A stretch of DNA of 10,672 bases, taken from contig DQHS01000088.1 of NCBI GenBank assembly GCA_003524365.1, positions 677 to 11,348 on the forward strand, given 5' to 3'. The translations under genes and the position numbers were made by a program. This document shows positions 1 to 5,991 of the stretch, piece after piece. This DNA is from Cellvibrio sp. (GTDB lineage Bacteria; Pseudomonadota; Gammaproteobacteria; Pseudomonadales; Cellvibrionaceae). The notes beneath the pieces were generated by a model that saw only the letters and a program-made list of their open reading frames with translations, ran no database searches and was not told the DNA's origin. Positions within the stretch are counted from its first letter, which is position 1. The number at the start of each line of letters is the position of its first letter.

Positions 1-1
1 T

Positions 2-244
2 GGCAGTTCACTCTTTGAACCTGCCCGCCTCGCCAACCGCACACCTGGCGGTGCACCTGCTGCCGCGCAAGATTTGTCGCTGGAAGACTACTTCCAGCGC
101 TTTGTACTGGAACATCAGGACAGCATGAGCGAGACAGAGTTAGCACGTAAGTTAGGTGTTAGCCGCAAGTGCCTATGGGAGCGCCGCCAGCGCCTTGGCA
201 TACCCCGCAGCAAATCTACAACGGCACTCAGCAGCGTCAAATAG
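2..244 (+). CDS. cbrB: C-terminal end of sigma-54-dependent response regulator CbrB (partial)
   Basis: The reading frame is open from the left edge to TAG at 242-244 and gives the last 80 residues of a protein whose start lies outside the window. Its end is a Fis-type helix-turn-helix: the segment LARKLGVSRKCLWERRQRLG is typical of the DNA-binding tail of NtrC-family activators, and SETELARKLG.SRKCLWERRQRLGIP is close to what I recall for Pseudomonas CbrB. CbrB, paired with the sensor CbrA, activates sigma-54 promoters under poor carbon supply; its best-known target is crcZ, which lies directly downstream in Pseudomonas. The same order is seen here: a sigma-54 promoter and an A-rich RNA gene follow, then pcnB. 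The receiver and AAA+ domains cannot be seen, so the name rests on the C-terminus and the neighbourhood. Confidence 0.85.
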   Translation, partial: GSSLFEPARLANRTPGGAPAAAQDLSLEDYFQRFVLEHQDSMSETELARKLGVSRKCLWERRQRLGIPRSKSTTALSSVK

Positions 245-270
245 CACCCCAATAGCTAAACCACCACTCA

Positions 271-311
271 AAATCCCCAGTCGCCCATTAGCGCTGGGGA
301 TTTTTGTTTTT
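271..311 (+). terminator. Intrinsic terminator of cbrB
   Basis: A ten-base stem (AAATCCCCAG at 271-280 pairing with CTGGGGATTT at 294-303) closes a 13-base loop and runs into a T-rich tail (TTTTTGTTTTT) that ends at 311. It lies 27 bases after the cbrB stop codon. It separates cbrB from the RNA gene that follows, so that RNA needs its own promoter. Confidence 0.9.
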
Positions 312-363
312 AGTGACAGTTTTTTTGATTAATGCGCCACATTTGTTGTTATTGATGCCAAAC

Positions 364-449
364 CGTTACCCCCAAACACGAGAGTGTTACCGCGAAAATA
401 CTGTTACCGCACTGGGTAGACGTAACAAACTTGTGACAAATATGTAACC
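364..449 (+). promoter_or_regulatory. Cluster of GTTAC/GTAAC half-sites, probable CbrB upstream activating sequence
   Basis: Five half-sites share the core GTTAC or its complement: CGTTAC at 364-369, TGTTAC at 385-390, TGTTAC at 402-407, GTAACA at 422-427 and GTAACC at 444-449. The third and fourth form an exact TGTTAC-N14-GTAACA inverted repeat. The steps between half-sites are 21, 17, 20 and 22 bases, roughly one to two helical turns. From memory, CbrB sites at Pseudomonas crcZ are TGTTAC/GTAACA repeats with several subsites. The cluster ends about 75 bases upstream of the sigma-54 -24 element, a normal distance for an activator acting by DNA looping. Assignment to CbrB is an inference from motif and context. 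Confidence 0.75.
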
Positions 450-522
450 TATCGAAATAACAAAAAGTAATAAGCAGCGCACCAAAAAACCCAACCATCT
501 GTTTTAATTGAATATTTTTAAA

Positions 523-540
523 CTGGCACAACTACTGCTT
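523..540 (+). promoter_or_regulatory. Sigma-54 (-24/-12) promoter of the crcZ-like RNA
   Basis: The sequence CTGGCACAACTACTGCTT matches the sigma-54 consensus TGGCAC-N5-TTGCW with one mismatch (CTGC for TTGC). It keeps the invariant GG (525-526) and GC (537-538) exactly ten bases apart. Twelve bases beyond the -12 element puts the transcription start near 550, immediately before the A-rich tract. No protein-coding start lies close downstream; the next gene, pcnB, begins at 1110 beyond a strong terminator, so the promoter must serve an RNA. Confidence 0.85.
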
Positions 541-562
541 TTAGAGCGCCATAACAAAAACA

Positions 563-762
563 AACAATAAGAATTAAATGTGAAAATCTAATAACAACAA
601 CAAATAATAAAAAGCGTAACGAATTTAAAAATAACAACAATAGACAATAAGAAACTGAAACAAACGAATAACAACAAGAAACAATAAGAAACGGAAAATA
701 AAAGAACATAACAACAACAAATAATAACAACAGAAAATGAATAATAATAACGAAAACAATAA
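563..762 (+). repeat. Array of AAnAAnAA (Hfq distal-face / catabolite-activity) motifs
   Basis: Exact AAnAAnAA octamers occur in groups at 563-573, 590-613, 630-640, 646-653, 667-690, 710-730, 740-750 and 755-762, many overlapping in a three-base phase (for example AATAACAACAACAA from 590). The phrase ACAATAAG recurs near 564, 644, 681 and 756, and AACAACAAATAATAA occurs near both 596 and 713. This points to a degenerate repeated unit rather than random A-richness. Such ARN/AAN triplet phasing is how Hfq reads RNA on its distal face. Confidence 0.85.
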
Positions 763-914
763 GCTAGATTGACAACGCTAGAAGACAAGAGCAATAAGAC
801 ACTAAAATAAAGCGGACTACGACTAGGCACGGGATGGGATAGCACGCGAGATTGGATATGGGCATGGAAGCACCCATTGAATGCCGACTTAAAGCACTCC
901 GGTGCTCCCTCCTG

Positions 915-940
915 CGGGAAAGCGAAAGCTTTCCCGTTTT
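915..940 (+). terminator. Intrinsic terminator of the crcZ-like RNA
   Basis: A perfect nine-base stem (CGGGAAAGC at 915-923 with GCTTTCCCG at 928-936) closes a GAAA tetraloop and is followed by TTTT at 937-940. A stable stem with a GNRA loop and a U run, well separated from pcnB, marks the 3' end of the small RNA. Confidence 0.9.
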
Positions 941-1056
941 GCTTTCCGGACTACAGTTTTCACTGGTTTGCATAAATCAGGCGCACTCGTGTCTGCTCCC
1001 AGCCGAATTTCGAACCAATCAGAACCGCAGGATTGTCGTAAAAAACACCGTGCTTC

Positions 1057-1065
1057 TGCTAAACT
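1057..1065 (+). promoter_or_regulatory. Possible extended -10 promoter for pcnB
   Basis: TGC directly followed by TAAACT (1060-1065) fits an extended -10 element. No good -35 box lies at normal spacing; TTGTCG at 1033-1038 is too far away. Because the small-RNA terminator insulates pcnB, some promoter is needed in 941-1109, and this is the best candidate seen. The remainder of 941-1109 shows nothing else recognisable. Confidence 0.3.
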
Positions 1066-1109
1066 CGCCGCTCTTACGCAACTGACTGCCTAAACACCAG
1101 CGAGAAAAC

Positions 1110-2495
1110 ATGCTCAAACGCTTGCTAAACCTATTCACATCCGGCGCTAAAGATTCCAGCAAGCCATCCGTTGCTCGCAATAGCGATGGCGCAGCAATTA
1201 TTCCGCGCGACCAGCACAGCATTTCCAGGAAGAACATCAGCCCTGCAGCAATCAAGATCATCAAGCAATTGGAAGACGCCGGTTTTGCGGCTTATCTGGT
1301 TGGCGGGGGTGTGCGCGATTTATTGCTCGGTAGCAGCCCGAAAGACTTCGATGTCGCCACTAATGCCAAGCCGGAAGAAGTGAAACGAATCTTCCGCAGC
1401 GCGCGTATCGTTGGCCGTCGTTTTCAAATAGTCCATGTGCGCATGGGGCGCGAGGTTATCGAAGTCACCACCTTTCGCGGTCACCACGAAGAATCATCCA
1501 GTGTGCGCAGTGAAGACGGCATGCTGTTGCGCGACAATGTCTATGGCACCCTCGAAACCGATGCCATGCGCCGCGACTTCACCGTCAACGCCCTCTACTA
1601 CACGCTCAAAGACTTTTCCGTCATTGACTACTGCAATGGCATGGAAGATCTCAAGCAACGCACCCTGCGCATCATTGGCGACCCAGCGACGCGCTACAAA
1701 GAAGATCCCGTGCGTATCCTCCGCGCCCTGCGCTTTGCTGCCAAACTCGGCTTCAGCCTTGAAGCAAAAACCGCCAAGCCGATTCGCGAGCTGAGCGGTC
1801 TTTTGCTGAACGTATCTGATGCGCGCCTGTTTGAAGAAGTGCTCAAATTGTTTCTGAGCGGATCAGCTACAGCCACTTTCAACTTGATGCGTGAATACGA
1901 TTTGCTGACGCATCTATTCCCCGGCACCGATAAAGCACTTAAGGCTGGCGATGAGATTGGCGCCAACCTGATCGAACAATGCATGATCAATACCGATAAA
2001 CGCATCCGGGGCGATAAAACCGTCACTCCCGCGTTTATCTATGCCGCCTTACTCTGGCCAGCCCTGCAACAGCAATTCACATTGCTCAGCAGCCAGATGA
2101 CGCCAACCCAGGCCTGGGGGCAAGCAGCACAGAACGTTATTAACCAACAATTGACTCGCACCGCCGTACCCAAGCGCTTTTTGATTCCCATGCGCGAGAT
2201 TTGGGATTTACAGCAACGTCTGCCAAGCCGTCTAGGAATGCGTGCACTGCGCACCCTCGATCACCCACGCTTCCGCGCTGCCTATGACTTTTTGTTGATG
2301 CGCGAAGCCGCTGGCGAAACGCTCGATGGCCTCGGCGTTTGGTGGACTAACTACCAGACTGCAAACGATGAAGAACGCGAGCAAATGGTCAAAGATATCG
2401 GCAAACAAGGTGGCGCAAAAGCCGCAGGCAAGCCGCGCCGTCGCCGCGGCCCGCGCAAACCCAAAACCGATGCCGCTCCCGGCGGGAATGAATAG
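1110..2495 (+). CDS. pcnB: Poly(A) polymerase I
   Basis: This 461-residue protein adds poly(A) tails to RNA 3' ends and so marks transcripts for exonucleolytic decay in the cytoplasm. Length agrees with E. coli PcnB (about 465). The nucleotidyltransferase head is clear: LVGGGVRDLLLG near 63-74, then the metal-binding DFDVAT at 79-84 with Asp79 and Asp81. These are followed by RRDFTVNALYY near 154-164 and the RNA/ATP-binding element EDPVRILRALRFAAKLGF at 198-215, which separates this class II family from unrelated transferases. The C-terminus is a basic tail (KPRRRRGPRKPK) as in other PcnB proteins. ATG at 1110 has a modest GCGAG upstream and gives the expected N-terminus. The family also contains CCA-adding enzyme, but the N-terminal extension, the basic tail and the place between cbrB and folK favour PcnB. 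folK starts 4 bases after the stop codon, so the two are cotranscribed. Confidence 0.95.
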   Translation: MLKRLLNLFTSGAKDSSKPSVARNSDGAAIIPRDQHSISRKNISPAAIKIIKQLEDAGFAAYLVGGGVRDLLLGSSPKDFDVATNAKPEEVKRIFRSARIVGRRFQIVHVRMGREVIEVTTFRGHHEESSSVRSEDGMLLRDNVYGTLETDAMRRDFTVNALYYTLKDFSVIDYCNGMEDLKQRTLRIIGDPATRYKEDPVRILRALRFAAKLGFSLEAKTAKPIRELSGLLLNVSDARLFEEVLKLFLSGSATATFNLMREYDLLTHLFPGTDKALKAGDEIGANLIEQCMINTDKRIRGDKTVTPAFIYAALLWPALQQQFTLLSSQMTPTQAWGQAAQNVINQQLTRTAVPKRFLIPMREIWDLQQRLPSRLGMRALRTLDHPRFRAAYDFLLMREAAGETLDGLGVWWTNYQTANDEEREQMVKDIGKQGGAKAAGKPRRRRGPRKPKTDAAPGGNE

Positions 2496-2498
2496 ACA

Positions 2499-2984
2499 AT
2501 GGCGCTGGCCTATATAGGTCTTGGCAGCAATCTGGAAGATCCGCTCGCGCAGGTAAAGCGCGCTTTTGCTGAACTGGCGAATATTCCGCAGACATCACTG
2601 CTAGCCCGCTCTTCGATTTACTCCAGCCATGCCGTTGGCCCCGAGCAGCCCGACTACATTAACGCCGTCGCCCTACTCGACACCCAACTCGCGCCGCTCG
2701 CACTGTTGGATGCCCTACAAGCTATCGAGCAGGCGCACCAGCGTGTGCGCATCCAGCACTGGGGGCCACGCACACTGGATTTGGATCTGCTGCTCTACGG
2801 CGACCAGATCATCGCTGAGGAGCGTCTTCGCGTGCCCCACCCTTACCTCACCCAGCGCAGTTTTGTGCTTTATCCGCTCGCGGATATCACCCCAACTTTG
2901 CAATTGCCCGATGGCACCCCGCTCGCCGCTCTGCTCAGTCGTTGCCCGGCGGACGGACTGCTACGCCTGCCATCGCTCGCTTAA
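2499..2984 (+). CDS. folK: 2-amino-4-hydroxy-6-hydroxymethyldihydropteridine pyrophosphokinase (HPPK)
   Basis: HPPK transfers pyrophosphate from ATP to 6-hydroxymethyl-7,8-dihydropterin, the step before dihydropteroate synthase in folate synthesis. The 161-residue length is standard. Family blocks appear in order: YIGLGSNLEDP at 5-15, SSIYSSHAVGPEQPDYINAV at 38-57, the signature HWGPRTLDLDLLLYGD at 87-102 with magnesium-binding Asp94 and Asp96, and VPHPYLTQRSFVLYPLADI at 112-130. The ATG at 2499 is separated from the pcnB stop codon by only three bases; its ribosome site (GGCGGGA) lies inside the end of pcnB, suggesting translational coupling. The same pcnB-folK pair is found in Pseudomonas. 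Confidence 0.96.
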   Translation: MALAYIGLGSNLEDPLAQVKRAFAELANIPQTSLLARSSIYSSHAVGPEQPDYINAVALLDTQLAPLALLDALQAIEQAHQRVRIQHWGPRTLDLDLLLYGDQIIAEERLRVPHPYLTQRSFVLYPLADITPTLQLPDGTPLAALLSRCPADGLLRLPSLA

Positions 2985-2996
2985 CGAATCAGTTTC

Positions 2997-3002
2997 AAGG
3001 AG
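2997..3002 (+). promoter_or_regulatory. Ribosome binding site that fixes the GTG start of the kinase gene
   Basis: AAGGAG lies five bases before GTG at 3008. The same frame also offers an ATG at 2942, but that lies inside folK without such a site and would add 22 residues of folK-shadow sequence before the conserved kinase N-terminus. GTG at 3008 is therefore preferred. Confidence 0.85.
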
Positions 3003-3007
3003 TTGCC

Positions 3008-3691
3008 GTGAACCCTGTGTTTGAAGAACTCGGACTGGATTTAACCAACGTCAAATTGCCGCGCTATATCGCGGTAGAAGGCTGTATCGGCGTGGGTAAA
3101 ACCACACTCGCGCGCAATATCGCGCAATTGTTTAATTACGATATGTTGCTGGAGCAGCCGGAAGAGAATCCTTTTTTGGAGCGTTTTTATCGCGATCCAA
3201 AATCCACCGCGCTACCCACCCAATTATTCTTTTTATTCCAGCGCGCTAACCAACTGCAAAGCCTGCGGCAGGACGATATTTTTGAGCCAGTGCGGGTCGC
3301 GGATTTTCTGATTGAAAAAGACCAACTCTTTGCGCGTACAACACTCGATGATGATGAACTCAATATCTATCGCCAGGTGTATGACAAGCTGGTGATTAAC
3401 GCGCCGCGTCCGGATCTGGTGATTTATCTGCAGGCGCCGCTCGATGTCCTGCTCGAACGCATTCGCCAGCGCGGTATCAGCGCCGAGCAACACATCAATG
3501 CCGATTATTTAAAAGCGCTCAATGACGCCTATACTGAATTTTTCCACTTTTACGATGGCGCTCCGCTGCTGATTGTGAACGCCAAAGATTTAAATTTGGC
3601 GAAAAATCGCGACCACTTTAAACAGCTGGTGGAATATATCCTCACCATTAAAAGCGGTCGCCACTACTACAATCCAATACCCGCACTTTAA
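3008..3691 (+). CDS. Deoxynucleoside kinase family protein (deoxyadenosine/deoxyguanosine kinase-like)
   Basis: From the GTG start the product has 227 residues and a cytoplasmic P-loop kinase fold. It probably phosphorylates deoxynucleosides to dNMPs for nucleotide salvage. The N-terminus reads RYIAVEGCIGVGKTTLA with the Walker A motif GCIGVGKT at 25-32, followed by the family block EQPEENPFLERFYRD near 49-63 and FFLFQR, then VADFLIEKDQLFA, which occupies the place of the DRS-type substrate motif. Further on, LVIYLQAPLDVLLERIRQRG matches the strand and arginine-rich lid region of the dNK family. Which base is preferred cannot be read from the sequence. It lies 23 bases after folK and 42 bases before panB, so it sits inside a folate/pantothenate operon. 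As I recall it, Pseudomonas has folK directly before panB, which would make this an extra gene at a known junction. Confidence 0.88.
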   Translation: MNPVFEELGLDLTNVKLPRYIAVEGCIGVGKTTLARNIAQLFNYDMLLEQPEENPFLERFYRDPKSTALPTQLFFLFQRANQLQSLRQDDIFEPVRVADFLIEKDQLFARTTLDDDELNIYRQVYDKLVINAPRPDLVIYLQAPLDVLLERIRQRGISAEQHINADYLKALNDAYTEFFHFYDGAPLLIVNAKDLNLAKNRDHFKQLVEYILTIKSGRHYYNPIPAL

Positions 3692-3733
3692 TACAACACC
3701 ATCACTGATTTTATTTTTGCAGCGAGAATTGCC

Positions 3734-4573
3734 ATGCCCTACGGAACCATTAATAGCACCTCAACGGCGAATACCGCGCTCACTAAAAATGTCACTATCA
3801 ATACACTCAACAAATTAAAAGCCAGCAGCGAAAAATTTGTAGTGATTTCGCTTTACGACGCGCACATGGCCGCCATGGCCCAGCGCTGTGGTGTAGAAGT
3901 TGTACTGGTAGGCGATTCACTCGGCATGACGGTATTGGGTTACGACAGCACCATTCCCGTCACTATGGAACAGATGATTTATCACGTCGAAGCGGTCGCG
4001 CGCGGCAATAAAAAATCGCTGATTATCGGCGACTTACCCTTCATGACTTACGCCACGCCCGACGAAGCTATGCGCAATTGCACACGTATCATGCAAGCCG
4101 GTGCGCAAATGGTAAAACTTGAAGGGGGCGCCTGGCTCGCCGACACAGTGCGCATGCTCGCCGAGCGCGGTGTGCCCGTGTGCGCACACTTGGGTTTAAC
4201 GCCGCAATCGGTGAATAAATTTGGCGGCTTTCGCGTACAAGGGCGCGATGAAGCAAGCGCAGAAAAAATTCTCTCCGATGCCAAATTACTCGCCGAAGCT
4301 GGTGCGGATTTATTAGTGCTCGAATGTATCCCCGCTGCACTGGGCGCCAGAATTACACGCGAAATTGCGATTCCTACTATCGGTATAGGCGCGGGCCGCG
4401 ATACCGATGCGCAAGTATTGGTAATCAACGATATTCTCGGCCTCACCGAGCAGCCACCCAAATTTTCCAAAAACTTTTTACTGGAAGCCAACGACATTCC
4501 CGGCGCGATGCAAAAATATGTCGCCGATGTGAAAACCGGAATTTTCCCCGGCGATGACAATATTTTTATCTAA
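3734..4573 (+). CDS. panB: 3-methyl-2-oxobutanoate hydroxymethyltransferase (ketopantoate hydroxymethyltransferase)
   Basis: PanB uses 5,10-methylene-tetrahydrofolate to hydroxymethylate alpha-ketoisovalerate, giving ketopantoate, the first committed step to pantothenate and coenzyme A. The 279-residue product aligns along the whole TIM-barrel family: LVGDSLGMTVLGYDSTIPVT near 58-77 with metal-binding Asp61, then DLPFMTYATP, GAQMVKLEGG, VPVCAHLGLTPQSVNKFGGF, LLVLECIP with the catalytic Glu, and IPTIGIGAGRDTDAQVLV. The N-terminus is about 15 residues longer than E. coli PanB, and the ATG at 3734 has only a weak GCGAGA in front; no alternative ATG or GTG start was found before the barrel. Its folate cofactor links it to folK upstream. 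panC normally follows panB, but here the next gene is a pectate lyase, so panC must lie elsewhere or be absent. Confidence 0.96.
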   Translation: MPYGTINSTSTANTALTKNVTINTLNKLKASSEKFVVISLYDAHMAAMAQRCGVEVVLVGDSLGMTVLGYDSTIPVTMEQMIYHVEAVARGNKKSLIIGDLPFMTYATPDEAMRNCTRIMQAGAQMVKLEGGAWLADTVRMLAERGVPVCAHLGLTPQSVNKFGGFRVQGRDEASAEKILSDAKLLAEAGADLLVLECIPAALGARITREIAIPTIGIGAGRDTDAQVLVINDILGLTEQPPKFSKNFLLEANDIPGAMQKYVADVKTGIFPGDDNIFI

Positions 4574-4604
4574 CCGGCAACATCCCAAAAATTACAATGT
4601 AGGC

Positions 4605-4626
4605 ACAGGGCAATCGTTTGCCCTGT
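4605..4626 (+). terminator. Hairpin after panB, possible terminator
   Basis: A perfect nine-base stem (ACAGGGCAA at 4605-4613 with TTGCCCTGT at 4618-4626) closes a four-base loop 31 bases after the panB stop codon. No T run follows, so it may be a factor-assisted terminator or an RNA 3'-end stabiliser rather than a classic intrinsic terminator. Confidence 0.45.
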
Positions 4627-4728
4627 AGCTACACTCTTACCTAATCGGCAAAAAAACTCGGTAATCCGTCGCACAACAATCACAAGGCGACTACAACTAT
4701 CAACCGACGACTACAACAGGTACGAGTT

Positions 4729-5934
4729 ATGTTCAACAAAACATCACTATTAATTGCATTGCTGGGCAGTTGCTTAATCGCACCGCTACAAGCGGATACA
4801 TCTACCTCCCTGACAGCGACGCAAACACAACAAACAGCTAGCGACGAGGCAGCCTGGAAAACCTATCTCGCCACCTCCAAAAAATTGCGCAAGGCGGATC
4901 AGGATTTTCTCAGCGCCGAATTAAAAACACTTGGCAAAAAAGAGCCAGAGTTACCTGAATACACCAAAGAGTTTGGTTTTGAGGTCAAGCAGTCACCTGA
5001 CTGGTTTAAGAGCACAGAAGGTAAACGCGTGATGGACGTAATCCTCTCCTTCCAAACGCCTTCTGGTGGCTGGTCCAAACGCACTGATATGAGCAAGGCA
5101 CCACGCAAACCCGGCCAAGCGTTTGGTGTTGAGAAAGGCTACATCCCCACATTTGATAATGGCGCTACTAGCACCCAGCTCCAATTGCTGGCGCAAGCCT
5201 ATCAAGCAACTGGCGATGCACGTTATGCAGCAGCGTTTAGCAAAGGCTTGGACTTTATTATTACTGCACAATATCCCAACGGTGGCTGGCCACAAAACTA
5301 TCCCCTCGTTGGCAAATATCATGATCACATCACCTACAACGATGCGCTGATGAGCGATTTAATGGCGATGTTGCACAAGGTCGCCAAGGCTAAAAACGAA
5401 TTTGCATTTGTCACCAAAGAACAACAACAAGCCGCGCAAGCGAGCCTCACACGCGCACTGGATTGCGTGTTAAAAACCCAGGTGATCACCAACGGTAAGT
5501 TGACCATTTGGGGAGCTCAGCATGATGCCAAAACCCTAAAGCCAGCTCAGGCCCGCGCCTATGAAATGGTTTCACTCTCCAGTTCGGAAAGCGTGTGGAT
5601 GCTCGACTTATTGATGGATTTGGACAAACCCAGTGCCGATATCATTAAGTCTGTACACGCGGCGGCGGCTTGGTACGAGCAAACTCAAATCCTGAGTAAA
5701 GTGTGGGAGCGCGGCGCGGCAACGCTTACCGACGATGTAAAAGCACCGCCAGTCTGGGCGCGCTTTTATGAGATAGGGACTAACAAGCCTGTGTTTGGTG
5801 ACCGCGACGGTTCAATCTTTTATGAAGTAGGCAAAGTATCGGAAGAGCGGCGCGCAGGTTATGCCTGGTATACCACGGCGCCCAATAAAATCCTGAAAAA
5901 ATACGCGAAGTGGTCAAAGACGTATCCACGGTAA
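4729..5934 (+). CDS. Secreted polysaccharide lyase family 10 pectate lyase
   Basis: The 401-residue protein should cleave polygalacturonate by beta-elimination outside the cytoplasm. Residues 1-22 form a Sec signal; LQA-DT at 22/23 suits signal peptidase I, while LLGSC at 11-15 also fits a lipobox, so secreted and lipoprotein forms are both possible. Family 10 blocks follow: QTPSGGWSKRTD 109-120, FDNGATSTQ 142-150, NGGWPQNYP 184-192, HITYNDALM 200-208, WGAQHD 261-266, ARAYEMVSLSSSESV 275-289, RFYEIGTNKPVFGDRDG 345-361 and EERRAGYAWY 372-381. The last carries the arginine pair expected for catalysis. There is no carbohydrate-binding module or Ser-rich linker, unlike the multi-modular Cellvibrio japonicus enzyme I recall. 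The usual FNDDAM block reads YNDALM here, with Ala for the second Asp. It stands alone, 155 bases after panB; the ribosome site is weak (ACGAG). Confidence 0.9.
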   Translation: MFNKTSLLIALLGSCLIAPLQADTSTSLTATQTQQTASDEAAWKTYLATSKKLRKADQDFLSAELKTLGKKEPELPEYTKEFGFEVKQSPDWFKSTEGKRVMDVILSFQTPSGGWSKRTDMSKAPRKPGQAFGVEKGYIPTFDNGATSTQLQLLAQAYQATGDARYAAAFSKGLDFIITAQYPNGGWPQNYPLVGKYHDHITYNDALMSDLMAMLHKVAKAKNEFAFVTKEQQQAAQASLTRALDCVLKTQVITNGKLTIWGAQHDAKTLKPAQARAYEMVSLSSSESVWMLDLLMDLDKPSADIIKSVHAAAAWYEQTQILSKVWERGAATLTDDVKAPPVWARFYEIGTNKPVFGDRDGSIFYEVGKVSEERRAGYAWYTTAPNKILKKYAKWSKTYPR

Positions 5935-5943
5935 TTTTTCACC

Positions 5944-5985
5944 GCACATACATATTCCTAATTAACACCGGGAATATGTATGTGC
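5944..5985. terminator. Long perfect inverted repeat between convergent genes
   Basis: GCACATACATATTCC at 5944-5958 is repeated inverted without mismatch at 5971-5985 around a 12-base loop. It lies between the pectate lyase stop codon (5934) and the stop codon of the minus-strand gene (5992), so it is placed to end both transcripts. Neither side carries a clear T run, and the stem is only about 40% G+C. Bidirectional termination or 3'-end protection is inferred from position. Confidence 0.65.
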
Positions 5986-5991
5986 TGGAAA

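Larger units (their letters stand above)
550..940 (+). ncRNA. crcZ: CrcZ-like small RNA (Hfq/Crc-sequestering RNA)
   Basis: The transcript is bounded by the sigma-54 start near 550 and the terminator ending at 940, giving about 391 nt. Pseudomonas aeruginosa CrcZ is about 400 nt and lies at the same place, between cbrB and pcnB. The first 210 nt are A-rich and nearly free of T and G runs, with at least six separate groups of AAnAAnAA, the A-rich motif bound by the distal face of Hfq with Crc. CrcZ acts as a decoy: when CbrAB is active it titrates Hfq/Crc from target mRNAs and relieves carbon catabolite repression. The 3' part (about 770-940) is more structured and carries a five-base hairpin (AGCAC 893-897, loop TCCG, GTGCT 902-906) just before the terminator. 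Open frames here are low-complexity artefacts. Sequence identity with known CrcZ could not be measured; the call rests on synteny, promoter class, size and motifs. Confidence 0.85.

Noticed and set aside
339..357. TTTGTTGTTATT, complementary to the AATAACAACAA motifs of the small RNA
   Set aside because: It lies upstream of the predicted transcription start and downstream of the cbrB terminator, so it is probably not transcribed with the RNA; an 11-12 base match to such low-complexity sequence is weak.
563..762. Repeated short motifs that might be a CRISPR or tandem-repeat array
   Set aside because: No constant repeat of 20 bases or more and no regular spacer length; units are degenerate triplets typical of Hfq-binding RNA.
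518..845. Open reading frames on the minus strand rich in Val, Leu, Phe, Ser and Cys, resembling membrane proteins
   Set aside because: They are the complement of AAC/AAT/AAG repeats in the A-rich RNA array, which yields GTT, ATT and CTT codons; there is no ribosome site and the low complexity fully explains them.
2942..3007. Longer version of the deoxynucleoside kinase starting at ATG 2942
   Set aside because: It overlaps the end of folK, lacks a ribosome site and adds non-conserved residues; AAGGAG plus GTG at 3008 explains the start better.
4048..4560. 170-codon minus-strand open frame opposite panB
   Set aside because: Antisense shadow of a firmly identified gene, with no start signal and no recognisable protein features.
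4700..4760. Possible Hfq/Crc target motif near the pectate lyase start codon (ACAACA and CAACAAAAC)
   Set aside because: No exact AAnAAnAA octamer was found near the ribosome site, so direct catabolite control by the CrcZ-like system is not supported here.
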